Assembly: GCA_004557565.1 (NCBI GenBank)
Contig: SFGS01000004.1
Span: 1-64,000 of the forward strand
Source: Bacteroidales bacterium
Lineage (GTDB): Bacteria > Bacteroidota > Bacteroidia > Bacteroidales > Muribaculaceae
Length of the DNA: 64,000 bases
Direction: 5' to 3'
Position numbers and translations under genes: made by a program. Position 1 is the stretch's first letter. Each line of letters opens with the position of its first letter. Below the pieces are notes generated by a model. That model saw only the letters and a list, made by a program, of their open reading frames with translations, was not told the DNA's origin and made no database searches. Shown one piece after another: positions 53,005-62,009 of this stretch.

Positions 53005-53130
53005 ATAAATATTGTAGTAATTTATTATTTGAGGAGTTAATTTTCACAAAGTTACACATTTTTCCCCACCCCACCAAATTCCACCGCACACCTTAGCAAA
53101 AGATTCACTGCACACAGGAGCGAAAATGGC

Positions 53131-53756
53131 TCAGTGGAAAATTTCTGGGGGCTATGATTATGCATTGTTGCCGAATCGTCAATGGAATCAAAAACAAAAA
53201 CATAAAAAACAGCCTTGGAGCAACGTGGAATGCTTCGTATTTGGCGGTGCGACTGTGCGCTTTGCGACATTGGAAACGAGTTTCCATGCCGCCAACCACA
53301 CAATCACTCCGCCCCCCCTCTTACGAGGGCTATCCACTTTGCCACAAGGATAAAAACCGCTCGCCGTTTCACGGCGAAAAACCCTGATGATAACATGGTT
53401 TCTTGGAAAAAAGCAGAATCAAATCTCCCAAAACGATTTTGCATGGTTGGGATGCGATACTTCGCATCCGTGCCAAATGATTGACATTCAATATGGTATC
53501 ACAATTATGAGCGGACGTGAAGTATCACGTCCCTACCGGGTTTGGTTTTTCGCCGAAGGCGAGTGGTTATTATCCTTTTGGCGATGCCACCGACCTCGCT
53601 TGCGAGGGCGGCGTTGGTGATGTGGTGTGGCTGATTCAAGCTCCGGCTTGAAATCAGACATGCCACAGCACTAACGACAGGTGCGAAGCACTGGCATCGC
53701 CAAAAGGCTGTTTTTTATGTTTTTTGTTTCGGTGCCCCCAGAATTTATCCACAAAA
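53131..53756 (+). repeat. Dispersed modular palindromic element, copy D (longest)
   Basis: About 626 bp beginning TCAGTGGAAAATTTCTGGGG and ending near 53754, where the expected CCACTGAA is degraded to CCACAAAA. It holds the shared core, plus modules also seen in copy A (TCTTACGAGGGC, the CGCCGTTTCACGGCG hairpin) and in copy B (GGACGTGAAGTATCACGTCC, GCCGAAGGC, TGGCGATGCC). It therefore combines modules of the other copies. The remaining parts of the 53005-53908 gap contain no gene. Confidence 0.85.
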
Positions 53757-53908
53757 CCGAGAAAATAGCGAAAAGCGTCGGTTGAATCAAAAAAATCTGT
53801 TGAATCTCGTTGAATCTGTGTGAGTTGAAGTGAATCGCCAAATTGGCGTTGTGCCTCGGCAATGCAGTGCGCTAATTTTGCAACATCAATCACAAAATTT
53901 ATCAACCC

Positions 53909-54250
53909 ATGAACGAAAACACACAACAACCAGCAGCCACCGCCCACAGCGAAGAATCGCGCCAATGGGAAGAATGTGTGGCAAAATTCAGTCTTGACGA
54001 AGGCACCAGCAACAAGGTGCGCCATCTTATCGAGCAAATCGAGAAAGGCGAAGTGGACGAAACCACCGTGAGCATCTTGTCGCACGCCGTGAATCACGAT
54101 GAAGAATTGAAGAACGCCGAAACAGAAGGCTATCTGCGTGGCAGAAACGAAAAAATCGACAATGCCACACGCCCCACTCCCATCGAGGAGCCAGTCCACG
54201 AACCCGCCACCTTTCCGCGCTACAATAGAAGGAGCGTGTGGGACCGATAG
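53909..54250 (+). CDS. Small acidic helical protein, possible capsid scaffold-like partner
   Basis: A 113-residue acidic protein I cannot assign to a named family. The middle is helical and Glu-rich (KVRHLIEQIEKGEVDETTVS). It then has AETEGYLRGRNEKIDNA, a segment type I associate with small proteins encoded just before capsid genes in Bacteroidota phages, and ends in a Pro-rich basic tail (FPRYNRRSVWDR). It is 64 bp upstream of the capsid-like gene on the same strand. A scaffold role is inferred from order, size and charge only. Confidence 0.65.
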   Translation: MNENTQQPAATAHSEESRQWEECVAKFSLDEGTSNKVRHLIEQIEKGEVDETTVSILSHAVNHDEELKNAETEGYLRGRNEKIDNATRPTPIEEPVHEPATFPRYNRRSVWDR

Positions 54251-54314
54251 CCCGGTGAATCAACCGTTTTTCCAACCCTTTATTTTTATATTCATCTTTT
54301 TAACTACACGCAAA

Positions 54315-55715
54315 ATGAAAAACAAACTTTTACAAAAAATCAAATGGGCAAAGAGCAATTTCAAACTCATTCTTATCCTGCTCTTCACTTTCTGCCTTCT
54401 TTTAGTGTCGTGCGCCATGAGCAACGGCGAAACCACCCTCGCCATGGCACTGGTGGCTGGTGTGGCTGGCGGCAAACATGTGGTCGATGGTCCGCTCTCA
54501 ACCGATGTGGCTCGTGAGGCATCGCCCGAATTGCTGCTCAACGAAATCGACAGCCAAATCGTGAAAATCCGTCCGATGGCAACGCCCGTCGACCAACTCT
54601 CGCGATGCGCTGGGGCAAAGCGAGCCGGGAGCATGACGGTGGACTATTATAATGTGGACACGAAACCCACCACCGCCCAAGTGCAAGACGACACCCCTAC
54701 CCCGACCGCCAGTGGCGACATCTCTCGATTCACGAAGGTGAAATTGATGACCACCAACAACGAGATTTTCGACGTGAGCGACACCATATTGGTGCAAGGC
54801 GTGAGCGGTTACGCCCCCGACGGCACCACCGTCACCAACAACGACCTCGTGCTATATGTGGTGAAAAAGGAGGACAACGACGGTGGCATCTGGGTGATGG
54901 CTGCCAACGGTATGAAGGTGGGCGACACCGAGAACTGCGTGCCAAAAATCTCGAAAAGCACCATCCTCATTCGCATGGGACGAGCCGCCAGCGAACTCGA
55001 TGTGATGTCGCCACAGTTTGAGGCGCTCCCACAAAAGGCACGCAACTTCTGCCAAATTTTCAAATGCCAGATTGAGCAAAGCACGCTCATGAAGATGAGC
55101 AACAAGGAAGTGCCTTGGGACATGAGCGACCAGGAGGAAGCCGCCATCTACGATATGCGCCTGGGCATGGAGAAGTCGTTCCTGTTCGGTGTGAAGAAAA
55201 AACTGTGGGATCCTGCAAAAAAGGAGAACATTCTGCTCACGGGCGGCATTTGGTATCAGGCCGGCAAGGCATTCAACTACGACGGTGAGAAATTCACCCA
55301 AAACGAGGTAGTGGACCTCATGCGCGACGCCTTCACTGGCAATGCCGGCAGCAAACGCAAAATCCTGATTGGCGGCAGCGGTCTGATTGGCAGGCTCAAC
55401 AAACTGGAATACTCCAAAGTGGTGACCGCAGGCGAAAATGTGGTGAAATGGGGCATCGACTTCAGCGAACTCCGCTCCAAGTTCGGCACGCTCTATGTGC
55501 TGTTGAGCGAGGTGTTCGACGAGGTGGGCATGGCTGACAACGGCATGGTGATCGACCCCGAATATCTGCAAAAATACTGCCACATACCATTCACCACCGA
55601 AGCCCTCAACCTCAAAGCCAGCGGTGTGCGCAACGTCGACGCGCTCGTGCTCACCGAAGCCAGTTGCCTCGTGCTTCGCTACCCCAAAGCCCACATGCGC
55701 ATCGTGATGCAGTAG
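54315..55715 (+). CDS. Phage major-capsid-like protein (SU10/DUF5309 type) with N-terminal lipoprotein-type signal
   Basis: A 466-residue protein in two parts. Residues 1-34 form a basic start, a hydrophobic run (LILILLFTFCLLLVSC) and a lipobox-like LVSC. From about residue 55 the order of elements fits an HK97-fold capsid of the SU10/DUF5309 kind: NEIDSQIVKIRPMATPVDQL, GSMTVDYYNVDTKP, FCQIFKCQIEQSTLMKM, DMRLGMEKSFLFGVKK, LLTGGIWYQAG, NEVVDLMRDAF, LIGGSGLIGRL, FGTLYVLLSEVFD, IDPEYLQKYCHIPFTTEAL. No terminase, portal or tail genes lie near. ATG 54417 would give a 432-residue form without the signal, but the upstream codons read as a genuine signal. Confidence 0.78.
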   Translation: MKNKLLQKIKWAKSNFKLILILLFTFCLLLVSCAMSNGETTLAMALVAGVAGGKHVVDGPLSTDVAREASPELLLNEIDSQIVKIRPMATPVDQLSRCAGAKRAGSMTVDYYNVDTKPTTAQVQDDTPTPTASGDISRFTKVKLMTTNNEIFDVSDTILVQGVSGYAPDGTTVTNNDLVLYVVKKEDNDGGIWVMAANGMKVGDTENCVPKISKSTILIRMGRAASELDVMSPQFEALPQKARNFCQIFKCQIEQSTLMKMSNKEVPWDMSDQEEAAIYDMRLGMEKSFLFGVKKKLWDPAKKENILLTGGIWYQAGKAFNYDGEKFTQNEVVDLMRDAFTGNAGSKRKILIGGSGLIGRLNKLEYSKVVTAGENVVKWGIDFSELRSKFGTLYVLLSEVFDEVGMADNGMVIDPEYLQKYCHIPFTTEALNLKASGVRNVDALVLTEASCLVLRYPKAHMRIVMQ

Positions 55716-55765
55716 CCCCCATCACACATGAGAAACCATTAACTTGTTCATTTTCTTTATAGCCA

Positions 55766-55813
55766 GCAGCCGTGGAGCAGTTGTGAAAACTCCCCCACGG
55801 CTGCCATTTTATT
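55766..55813 (+). terminator. Terminator of the capsid-like gene
   Basis: A 10-bp stem GCAGCCGTGG (55766-55775) with CCACGGCTGC (55795-55804), then CATTTTATT. Confidence 0.75.
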
Positions 55814-55983
55814 CCCCCACCTCAAAAGCAAAAAAGCACCTAACAAGATTCCATTAATCACTCATTTTCAACAAATAAAACATAAAAACACAAGATTTAC
55901 AGGAAGAAACAGCGTAATTAATCATAAAAATATGTACCTTTGCAGAGAATCAATAATTCAATATCAACTAAAAGCATCTAATT

Positions 55984-56142
55984 ATGGCAATTGCTATTCG
56001 CTCAATACCCACGTTACATGGCAAAGATGCAGAACGCTTCATCGCAAAGGCTGAAGAAGCAGAAAAAAACACAAAACAGCGCATCAATGTGTCACGTAAC
56101 ATTAAACTTGTAAAGGATTTCCTTCGCAAGCAAAACCTGTAG
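55984..56142 (+). CDS. Small antitoxin-like protein upstream of a GNAT toxin-like gene
   Basis: A 52-residue frame (MAIAIRSIPTLHGKDAERF to VKDFLRKQNL) with a basic helical C-terminus. Short proteins opening with an IPTLHGK-type segment commonly precede small GNAT genes in Bacteroidales. It starts about 42 bp after a TACCTTTG -7 box (55935-55942) and ends 7 bp before the acetyltransferase gene. Order, size and spacing fit an antitoxin; no experimental support is known to me. Confidence 0.75.
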   Translation: MAIAIRSIPTLHGKDAERFIAKAEEAEKNTKQRINVSRNIKLVKDFLRKQNL

Positions 56143-56149
56143 TGCCATA

Positions 56150-56767
56150 ATGAATCTCGAAGAACTGCTTTCGGAATGTACATTTGAGCGCGTCACCCCT
56201 ACTTTGTTGGAGCAATGCGAACCATTTGCCTGTGGTCACGACGACCTTGATGAATTCTTTCGCTCCGACTACAAATTATATGCCGACAAATTACTTGGCA
56301 AAACTTACGCATTTCGCCTCATCGACAATCCTTCCAAAATCGTATCCATCTTCACCCTATCAAACGACGCAATTCGCATCAAGCAACTCGTAGCCAAAGA
56401 CAAGGAGCAAATTGAATACGTTACAGAAAACGGAGAAAAAAACCTCCGACGATTTCCTGGCGTGCTCATTGGACGCCTTGGAACAAACCAGACTCTCTCC
56501 CGAAAAGGATATGGCACTGCGGTGATGGATTTTATCAAAGCATGGTTTCGAAGCAATGAAAACAAAACCGGTTGCCGTTTCATAATTGTTGATGCCCACA
56601 ATAATCCCGACACAATCCGCTATTACGAGAAAAACGGATTTCAATTCCTCTATTCGGAAGAAATCAACGAGGCAAAATCAATGGGACTGAACATCAAGAG
56701 CCCAAATACACTCCCACTCAACACTCGCCTGATGTACTTTGATCTGATAAAAATCGGCCTTGACTAA
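56150..56767 (+). CDS. GNAT acetyltransferase, toxin-like
   Basis: A 205-residue GNAT protein. The N-terminal part (FACGHDDLDEFFRSDYKLYADKLLGKTYAF) and the acetyl-CoA loop (IGRLGTNQTLSRKGYGTAVMDFI, near residues 105-127), then DAHNNPDTIRYYEKNGF, are typical of the TacT-like branch that acetylates aminoacyl-tRNA in other systems. It follows a 52-residue antitoxin-like gene by 7 bp. The target here is not known, and an ordinary small-molecule acetyltransferase is the alternative. Confidence 0.82.
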   Translation: MNLEELLSECTFERVTPTLLEQCEPFACGHDDLDEFFRSDYKLYADKLLGKTYAFRLIDNPSKIVSIFTLSNDAIRIKQLVAKDKEQIEYVTENGEKNLRRFPGVLIGRLGTNQTLSRKGYGTAVMDFIKAWFRSNENKTGCRFIIVDAHNNPDTIRYYEKNGFQFLYSEEINEAKSMGLNIKSPNTLPLNTRLMYFDLIKIGLD

Positions 56768-56806
56768 CAATCACGCATATTTTCCGCTTTATCTATATGT
56801 GCGCAC

Positions 56807-56840
56807 AAAAAATCCCGAATGGAAAGATTCGGGATTTTTT
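56807..56840. terminator. Bidirectional terminator
   Basis: A 14-bp stem (AAAAAATCCCGAAT at 56807-56820 and its complement at 56827-56840) serving the convergent GNAT and pseudouridine synthase genes. Confidence 0.9.
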
Positions 56841-56861
56841 TGTGTATATTATGTGGGTGTA

Positions 56862-57779
56862 TTAGCGGAGGAGGGTGAGGAAATTGGCAGGGATGGGTGA
56901 TTCAAATTCCATTTTCTTTCCTGTGATGGGGTGCTCGAAGCAGAGGCGAGTGGCGTGGAGCGCAAGACGGTGAATGCCGTTGGCGCGGCCTCCGTATTTA
57001 CGGTCGCCACTGATAGGGCAGCCCAAATCCTTCATGTGCACACGCAACTGGTTTTTGTGGCCGTGGCGCATCGAGAGTTCCACTCTGGTGAAGCGAGGCG
57101 AGCGTTCAATCACCTTGTAGCGAGTTTTCGCCAATTCTCCGCCGTCTTTTGGGTCGTCGGTGGAAATCACCTCGTAGTTGTCGGCATCTTTCAGATAGTT
57201 TTGCACGAGTCCCATGTCTTGCTCAATGTTGCCCTCCACGATGGCCTCATATTTGCGTTCGCTCACGATGGTAGCCCACTGGGTGAGGAATCGCTCACGC
57301 GCCTTGGCGGTGCGTGCCACGAGCATCAAGCCCGAAGTGTCGCGGTCGAGACGGTGCACCATATACACACGCGCATGTTCGCTGCGGAGTTTCACATATT
57401 TGCGGAGCACATTATACACGGTTTCGTCTTTGATGTTGTTGCCAGCGGCTGTTGAGAGCATACCGTAGGCCTTGTCCACCACCATAATGTCCTCGTCTTC
57501 ATACACCAGTTTAAGTTTTGGGTGCGTGAACACGTGGAACGAGCCGTCGAAGTTCACCCAAAGTTCGTCGCCAGCATTCACTGGGCGGTCGAACTGCGAA
57601 GATGGTGTGCCATTCACGGCAAACTGATGATGACGGAGCATCGATTTCAGTTTGGTGGGCTTATGGTCTTTAAGCACGGCAGCCACGGCTTCGAGCAATG
57701 GTGCATCGGCTTTAACGGTAAACTTCTGAATATTATCCACACGGCGGCGGCGTGGCTTATTGTTGGAGGGTTGTCGCAT
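56862..57779 (-). CDS. RluA-family RNA pseudouridine synthase
   Basis: Isomerises uridine in rRNA or tRNA. The 305 residues comprise an S4-like N-terminal domain (KLKSMLRHHQFAVNGTPSSQ) and the catalytic domain with LVYEDEDIMVVDKAYGMLS, the active Asp in HRLDRDTSGLMLVAR near residue 145, and RHGHKNQLRVHMKDLGCPISGD. The basic start (NKPRRRRVDN) may help RNA binding. Which RluA subtype it is cannot be decided here. A TAACTTTG box lies at 57829-57822. Confidence 0.92.
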   Translation of the reverse strand: MRQPSNNKPRRRRVDNIQKFTVKADAPLLEAVAAVLKDHKPTKLKSMLRHHQFAVNGTPSSQFDRPVNAGDELWVNFDGSFHVFTHPKLKLVYEDEDIMVVDKAYGMLSTAAGNNIKDETVYNVLRKYVKLRSEHARVYMVHRLDRDTSGLMLVARTAKARERFLTQWATIVSERKYEAIVEGNIEQDMGLVQNYLKDADNYEVISTDDPKDGGELAKTRYKVIERSPRFTRVELSMRHGHKNQLRVHMKDLGCPISGDRKYGGRANGIHRLALHATRLCFEHPITGKKMEFESPIPANFLTLLR

Positions 57780-57999
57780 TTATCTAATTTTAAAACAGTT
57801 TCTAATTTGCGTTTCAAGGTGCAAAGTTAGTGATAATTCGGAGAATATCTGTAAATTTGCGACAATCAAAACTCAAATTATTATGAAAAAGGCTTCGCGC
57901 CTATCGTTAAATCCTTATGGCTAAGTAGAAACTTTTTCCACGCCAAATTGCTCCCAAACGGCTTTTGCTGAAAAAATAATTCCACCAAAAGGGGAGTAA

Positions 58000-58032
58000 T
58001 TGCGCTTTTATGGTAAATATTCACTATCTTTG
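58000..58032 (+). promoter_or_regulatory. Probable promoter of the NamZ-like gene
   Basis: TTGC (58000-58003), 21 bp, TATCTTTG (58025-58032), about 39 bp before the start. The -33 element matches TTTG only partly. Confidence 0.55.
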
Positions 58033-58070
58033 TGAGAATAAAGTTAAGTAATCACCTTCTATCACATTTT

Positions 58071-59315
58071 ATGACACGGACAATTAAACTCGCACTACTC
58101 TCGCTCGCCATGCTCACATCGGTGGCAGCCTGTGCAGCACAACAAAAGAAAACAGAAGTTAAAAACGACGAAGGCACTACAGCCGCCTCCACCTCGGTGG
58201 TGCTGGCAGCCGACCGCATCGACCAATACGTGCCTCTGCTCAAGGGCAAACGCATAGCCCTGCTGAGCAACCAGACCGGCATCACCTCTAAGGGCAAGCA
58301 CGTGCTCGACGTGATGCTCGAAAACGGGCTGAAAGTGACCGAGATTTTCTCGCCCGAACACGGTTTCCGTGGCAAAGCCGATGCCGGCGAACACGTTAGC
58401 AGCAGCGTTGACGAAAAAACCGGTATTCCTATCGCTTCGCTCTACGACGGCAAATCTAACCGCCCAAGCAAGGAAAGCATGGACAAATTCGACGTGCTGG
58501 TGACCGACCTGCAAGACGTGGGTTTGCGTTACTACACATATTATATCACTATGGCAAACCTGATGGAGGCTTGCATCGAGCACAACAAGGAATTTGTGGT
58601 GTTCGACCGTCCAAACCCCAACGGCATGTATGTAGATGGTCCGATTTTGGATATGGAACTGAAAAGCGGCGTGGGTCGCTTCCCTATCTGCACCGTTCAC
58701 GGTATGACCATGGGTGAAATTGCGCTGATGGCTAACGGTGAAGGTTGGTTGAAAGATGGCAAACAGGTGAAACTCACCGTGATTCCTTGCCTCAACTACA
58801 CTCACCAAACTCGCTACGAACTGCCTATCGCTCCATCGCCCAACCTCCCCAACATGCTGAGCATCTACCTCTACCCTTCAATTTGCTATTTTGAAGGCAC
58901 CACAGTGAGCTTGGGTCGCGGCACCGACCAGCCTTTCCAATGCTACGGTCACCCCGACATGACTTGCCGCCCATTCGACTTCACCCCGACCAGCCGCTTC
59001 GGCGCAAAAACCCCTCCACAACAAGACAAACTGTGCCACGGCGTGGATTTGCGTGGGCTGAAATACGAGGATGTGATTGCTCGCGGCATCGACCTCACCT
59101 ATGTGGTTGACGCTTACCAAGACCTTCGCAGCCAAGGCAAGCAATTCTATCTGAAGACTGGCAAACGCAACTTCTTCAACCTGCTCATGGGCAACACCCA
59201 AGTGGCTGAAATGTTGGAAGCAGGCAAGAGTGCTACCGAAATCAAGGCCTCATGGCAGCCCGACGTGGAAAAATTCAAAGCACAGCGCAAGCCCTACCTC
59301 CTCTACGCAGAATAA
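58071..59315 (+). CDS. NamZ-like exo-beta-N-acetylmuramidase (GH171, DUF1343)
   Basis: A 414-residue lipoprotein (signal to Cys21, SVAAC) of the family formerly DUF1343, members of which release N-acetylmuramic acid from the non-reducing end of peptidoglycan fragments. Motifs are LKGKRIALLSNQTGI, IFSPEHGFRG, KFDVLVTDLQDVGLRYYTYY, FDRPNPNGMYVDGP and LYPSICYFEGTTVSLGRGTDQPF. I start at ATG 58071, which opens the signal peptide. A sodium/solute symporter follows 138 bp later, suggesting release and then uptake of a wall sugar (inference). Confidence 0.9.
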   Translation: MTRTIKLALLSLAMLTSVAACAAQQKKTEVKNDEGTTAASTSVVLAADRIDQYVPLLKGKRIALLSNQTGITSKGKHVLDVMLENGLKVTEIFSPEHGFRGKADAGEHVSSSVDEKTGIPIASLYDGKSNRPSKESMDKFDVLVTDLQDVGLRYYTYYITMANLMEACIEHNKEFVVFDRPNPNGMYVDGPILDMELKSGVGRFPICTVHGMTMGEIALMANGEGWLKDGKQVKLTVIPCLNYTHQTRYELPIAPSPNLPNMLSIYLYPSICYFEGTTVSLGRGTDQPFQCYGHPDMTCRPFDFTPTSRFGAKTPPQQDKLCHGVDLRGLKYEDVIARGIDLTYVVDAYQDLRSQGKQFYLKTGKRNFFNLLMGNTQVAEMLEAGKSATEIKASWQPDVEKFKAQRKPYLLYAE

Positions 59316-59331
59316 TTTTTTGAAATAGATT

Positions 59332-59412
59332 AGAAGTTAGAGGTTAGAAATTAGAAGTTAGAAGAGAGAAATCCGAGCGCTCCGAGTGCTCCGAGTGCTC
59401 CCCTCCCCCCCC
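59332..59412. repeat. Heptamer plus 9-mer composite microsatellite ending in a C run
   Basis: TTAGAAG/TTAGAAA heptamers (59332-59362) are followed by TCCGAGCGC and TCCGAGTGC 9-mers (59372-59398) and then a C8 run. Same composite as at 10493-10600. Confidence 0.8.
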
Positions 59413-59453
59413 AAAAAAGAATCAATAAAATTAACAAATAAAAATACTCAAAA

Positions 59454-60902
59454 ATGACAACTCCCTGGATTGTATTGGCCACTATCATTGGCTATTTTAT
59501 CCTCCTTTTCGTGGTGTCGTGGCTTGCTTCTCGCAAAAGCGACGCCAACACAGCACTCACCGGCGGCCGTGAAGCCCCCTGGTATATCGTAGCCATCGCC
59601 ATGATTGGCGCACCTATCTCAGGCGTAACCTTCGTGTCGGTTCCTGGCATGGTGGCAGCCAAGAGCTTCAGTTACATGCAGATGGTGCTGGGCTTCGCCG
59701 TGGGCTATTTCGTGATTGCCTACGTGCTGGTGCCTCTCTTTTTCAAACGCAATCTCGTGTCGATTTACGGCTATCTTGAAGAACGCTTCGGCGGAAAAAC
59801 CCACAAAACTGGTGCATGGTTCTTCTTCATCAGTAAGATTCTGGGTGCAGCCGTGCGCTTCTATGTTGTGTGCGTAACGCTCCAGGCGCTCATGTTCGAG
59901 CCTCTGGGCATTCCATTCATCGTGAATGTGCTCGTTACCATCGCCCTCATCTTCCTCTACACCCTCCAAGGTGGCGTAAAAACCGTAATCTGGACCGACA
60001 CGCTCAAGAGCATCTGCCTCATTCTCTCGGTGGTGCTTTGCATCTTCTTCGTGGGTCAGGCGCTCAACTTCGACTTCACCGGCCTGTGCTCGGCAGTGGC
60101 AAGCAGCGACACCTCGCGCATCTTCTTCTTCGACAACCCAAGTGAGGGCACCTACTTCTGGAAGCAATTCCTCGCCGGTATCTTCATGGTGATTGCCATG
60201 ACTGGTCTTGACCAAGACTTGATGCAACGCACCCTTGCCAGCAAGAATGTGAAGGAATCGAAGAAAGGCCTTATCGTGAGCGGTATCACCCAAGTGTTTG
60301 TGGTGGGTTTGTTCCTCGTTTTGGGTACCATTCTCACTCTCTACATGAGCAAGATGGGCTTGAACTACGATAAGAGCACCGACGAAATTTTCGGTATCGT
60401 GGCATTCGATAGCAAGATGAGCGTAGTGGTGGGCATCCTCTTTATCCTCGGACTCGTGTCGGCTGCATATTCTGCAGCTGGTTCGGCACTCACCGCCCTC
60501 ACCACATCGTTCACCGTGGATATTCTTGAAAGCAACAAGAAAGAAGACGAAACCACCCTTGGCAAGACTCGCAAGAAAGTGCACATCGGCATGGCAGTGA
60601 TGATGGGTATCGTGATTTATGTGTTCTACCTCATCAGTAGCCAAGACGCTATCAGCGCCGTGTATTCTTTAGCAAGTTACACCTACGGTCCTATCCTCGG
60701 CTTGTTCGTTTACGGTATGTTTATCAAGGGCGACGTGCGCGACAAACTCGTGCCTGTGGTGTGTGTGCTCTCACCTGTATTGAGCTGGGTGCTCCAATGG
60801 GCGCTGCTCAAATATTGCGACTACACCATGAGTTTCGAACTCCTGCTCTTCAACGCCGCATTCACCGTAATCGGCTTGCTCCTACTCCGCAAAGGCAAAT
60901 AG
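59454..60902 (+). CDS. Sodium/solute symporter (SSS family)
   Basis: A 482-residue inner-membrane transporter with about 13 helices. Family landmarks are GGREAPWYIVAIAMIGAPISGVTFVSVPG near residue 38, YLEERFGGKTHKTGAWFFFIS, TLQGGVKTVIWTDTLKS and AAYSAAGSALTALTTSF. The cargo is unknown. The position behind a NamZ-like muramidase suggests N-acetylmuramate or a related sugar, and an inner-membrane MurNAc transporter (MurT) has been reported in Tannerella. It ends at a clear terminator. Confidence 0.9.
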   Translation: MTTPWIVLATIIGYFILLFVVSWLASRKSDANTALTGGREAPWYIVAIAMIGAPISGVTFVSVPGMVAAKSFSYMQMVLGFAVGYFVIAYVLVPLFFKRNLVSIYGYLEERFGGKTHKTGAWFFFISKILGAAVRFYVVCVTLQALMFEPLGIPFIVNVLVTIALIFLYTLQGGVKTVIWTDTLKSICLILSVVLCIFFVGQALNFDFTGLCSAVASSDTSRIFFFDNPSEGTYFWKQFLAGIFMVIAMTGLDQDLMQRTLASKNVKESKKGLIVSGITQVFVVGLFLVLGTILTLYMSKMGLNYDKSTDEIFGIVAFDSKMSVVVGILFILGLVSAAYSAAGSALTALTTSFTVDILESNKKEDETTLGKTRKKVHIGMAVMMGIVIYVFYLISSQDAISAVYSLASYTYGPILGLFVYGMFIKGDVRDKLVPVVCVLSPVLSWVLQWALLKYCDYTMSFELLLFNAAFTVIGLLLLRKGK

Positions 60903-60921
60903 TAACCCAACCTAATAAATA

Positions 60922-60969
60922 ATGCTACCTCCCCTACTGAATTTCCAAAAAGGGGAGGAAGCATTTTTA
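60922..60969 (+). terminator. Terminator of the symporter gene
   Basis: CCTCCCCT pairs with AGGGGAGG and an outer ATGCT with AGCAT (60922-60964), then a T-rich tail. Confidence 0.85.
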
Positions 60970-61075
60970 TTTTCACCCCACTCACACTGGCAAAAATGTG
61001 AAACAGTGTCTCACAATTACAGTCAAAACTTAATGAATTATTAGGATAAATATAATAACCATTTTTTATCTAATT

Positions 61076-61972
61076 ATGGCACGAAATAAGATTGCAGTAT
61101 ATGTGTGGATTGTCGATACTATCGAGAGCCACCGACACATCACCCTCGAAGAACTCAACCGACTGTGGTGCAATTCCTCGCTCAGCGACGGCAACCCCAT
61201 TCCGCGACGCACGTTCTTCAATTATCGCAACGCCATTGAGGAAATGTTCAACATCAACATTCAGTGCAATCGCTCCACATTTGAGTATTACATCGAAAAC
61301 TGCGACAACGAGGCCGACAGCCGTATGCACCACTGGCTGCTCGACACCTTCTCTATGACCGGCATGCTCAGCAACTCGAAAGACCTTTCGGGACGCATCA
61401 TCGTGGAAGATGTGCCATCGGCTCGCGAGCACCTGCCTGTGGTGATTCAAGCCATGCGCGAAGACAAGCGCATCGTGTTCGACTACCACCCCTACACCCG
61501 CTCGCAAGCATCGAAAGGCGTGGTCATCTGCCCCTATTTCGTAAAGATATTCAAGCAATTATGGTATGTGATTGGGCACAATGTGGCTGATGGTAAAATC
61601 AAGACCTATTCGCTCGACCGCATGACCAATCTCAATATTTCCTCCACCTCCTTCAAGATGCCAGAAGGCTTTGAGCCACAGTCGTTTTTCAAAGACTGCT
61701 ACGGCATCACCATCAACCAGAACGATCCAAAGGACATCGCATTACGCGTGAGCCACACCCAAGCAAGATACCTCCGCGCCTTACCGCTCCACCACACACA
61801 AAGCGAGGAAGTGCACGACACCTACTCCATTTTCCGCTACCGCATGTTGCTCACCTACGACCTCTACGAAAAAATCCTCTCGCTCGGCAGCAACGTGGAA
61901 GTGCTCACCCCACCCGAACTGAAATCCCAAATCATCACCCAACTAAAAGCCACCCTCGCCCACTACCAATAA
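61076..61972 (+). CDS. WYL-domain transcriptional regulator
   Basis: A 298-residue cytosolic regulator. The N-terminal 75 residues are a helix-turn-helix-like part (ITLEELNRLWCNS, RRTFFNYRNAIEEMFN). The WYL domain lies at about residues 120-215 (AMREDKRIVFDYHPYTRSQAS, then VVICPYFVKIFKQLWYVIGHN and KTYSLDRMTNL). A WCX-like C-terminus follows. WYL proteins bind nucleic-acid or nucleotide ligands and often regulate DNA-damage or defence genes. No defence gene is adjacent here, so the regulon is unknown. Confidence 0.88.
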   Translation: MARNKIAVYVWIVDTIESHRHITLEELNRLWCNSSLSDGNPIPRRTFFNYRNAIEEMFNINIQCNRSTFEYYIENCDNEADSRMHHWLLDTFSMTGMLSNSKDLSGRIIVEDVPSAREHLPVVIQAMREDKRIVFDYHPYTRSQASKGVVICPYFVKIFKQLWYVIGHNVADGKIKTYSLDRMTNLNISSTSFKMPEGFEPQSFFKDCYGITINQNDPKDIALRVSHTQARYLRALPLHHTQSEEVHDTYSIFRYRMLLTYDLYEKILSLGSNVEVLTPPELKSQIITQLKATLAHYQ

Positions 61973-62009
61973 TCCCCACCCAATCTCCCCTTCCAAAAAA
62001 ATCGAATCC

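Noticed and set aside
57883..57924. 13-codon frame (MKKASRLSLNPYG) behind a TAAATTTG box
   Set aside because: It could be a leader peptide, but there is no attenuator-like hairpin after it and the -33 element is missing.
59619..60644. 341-residue His/Glu-rich frame antisense to the symporter
   Set aside because: Composition is that of reversed membrane-protein codons; no domain recognised.
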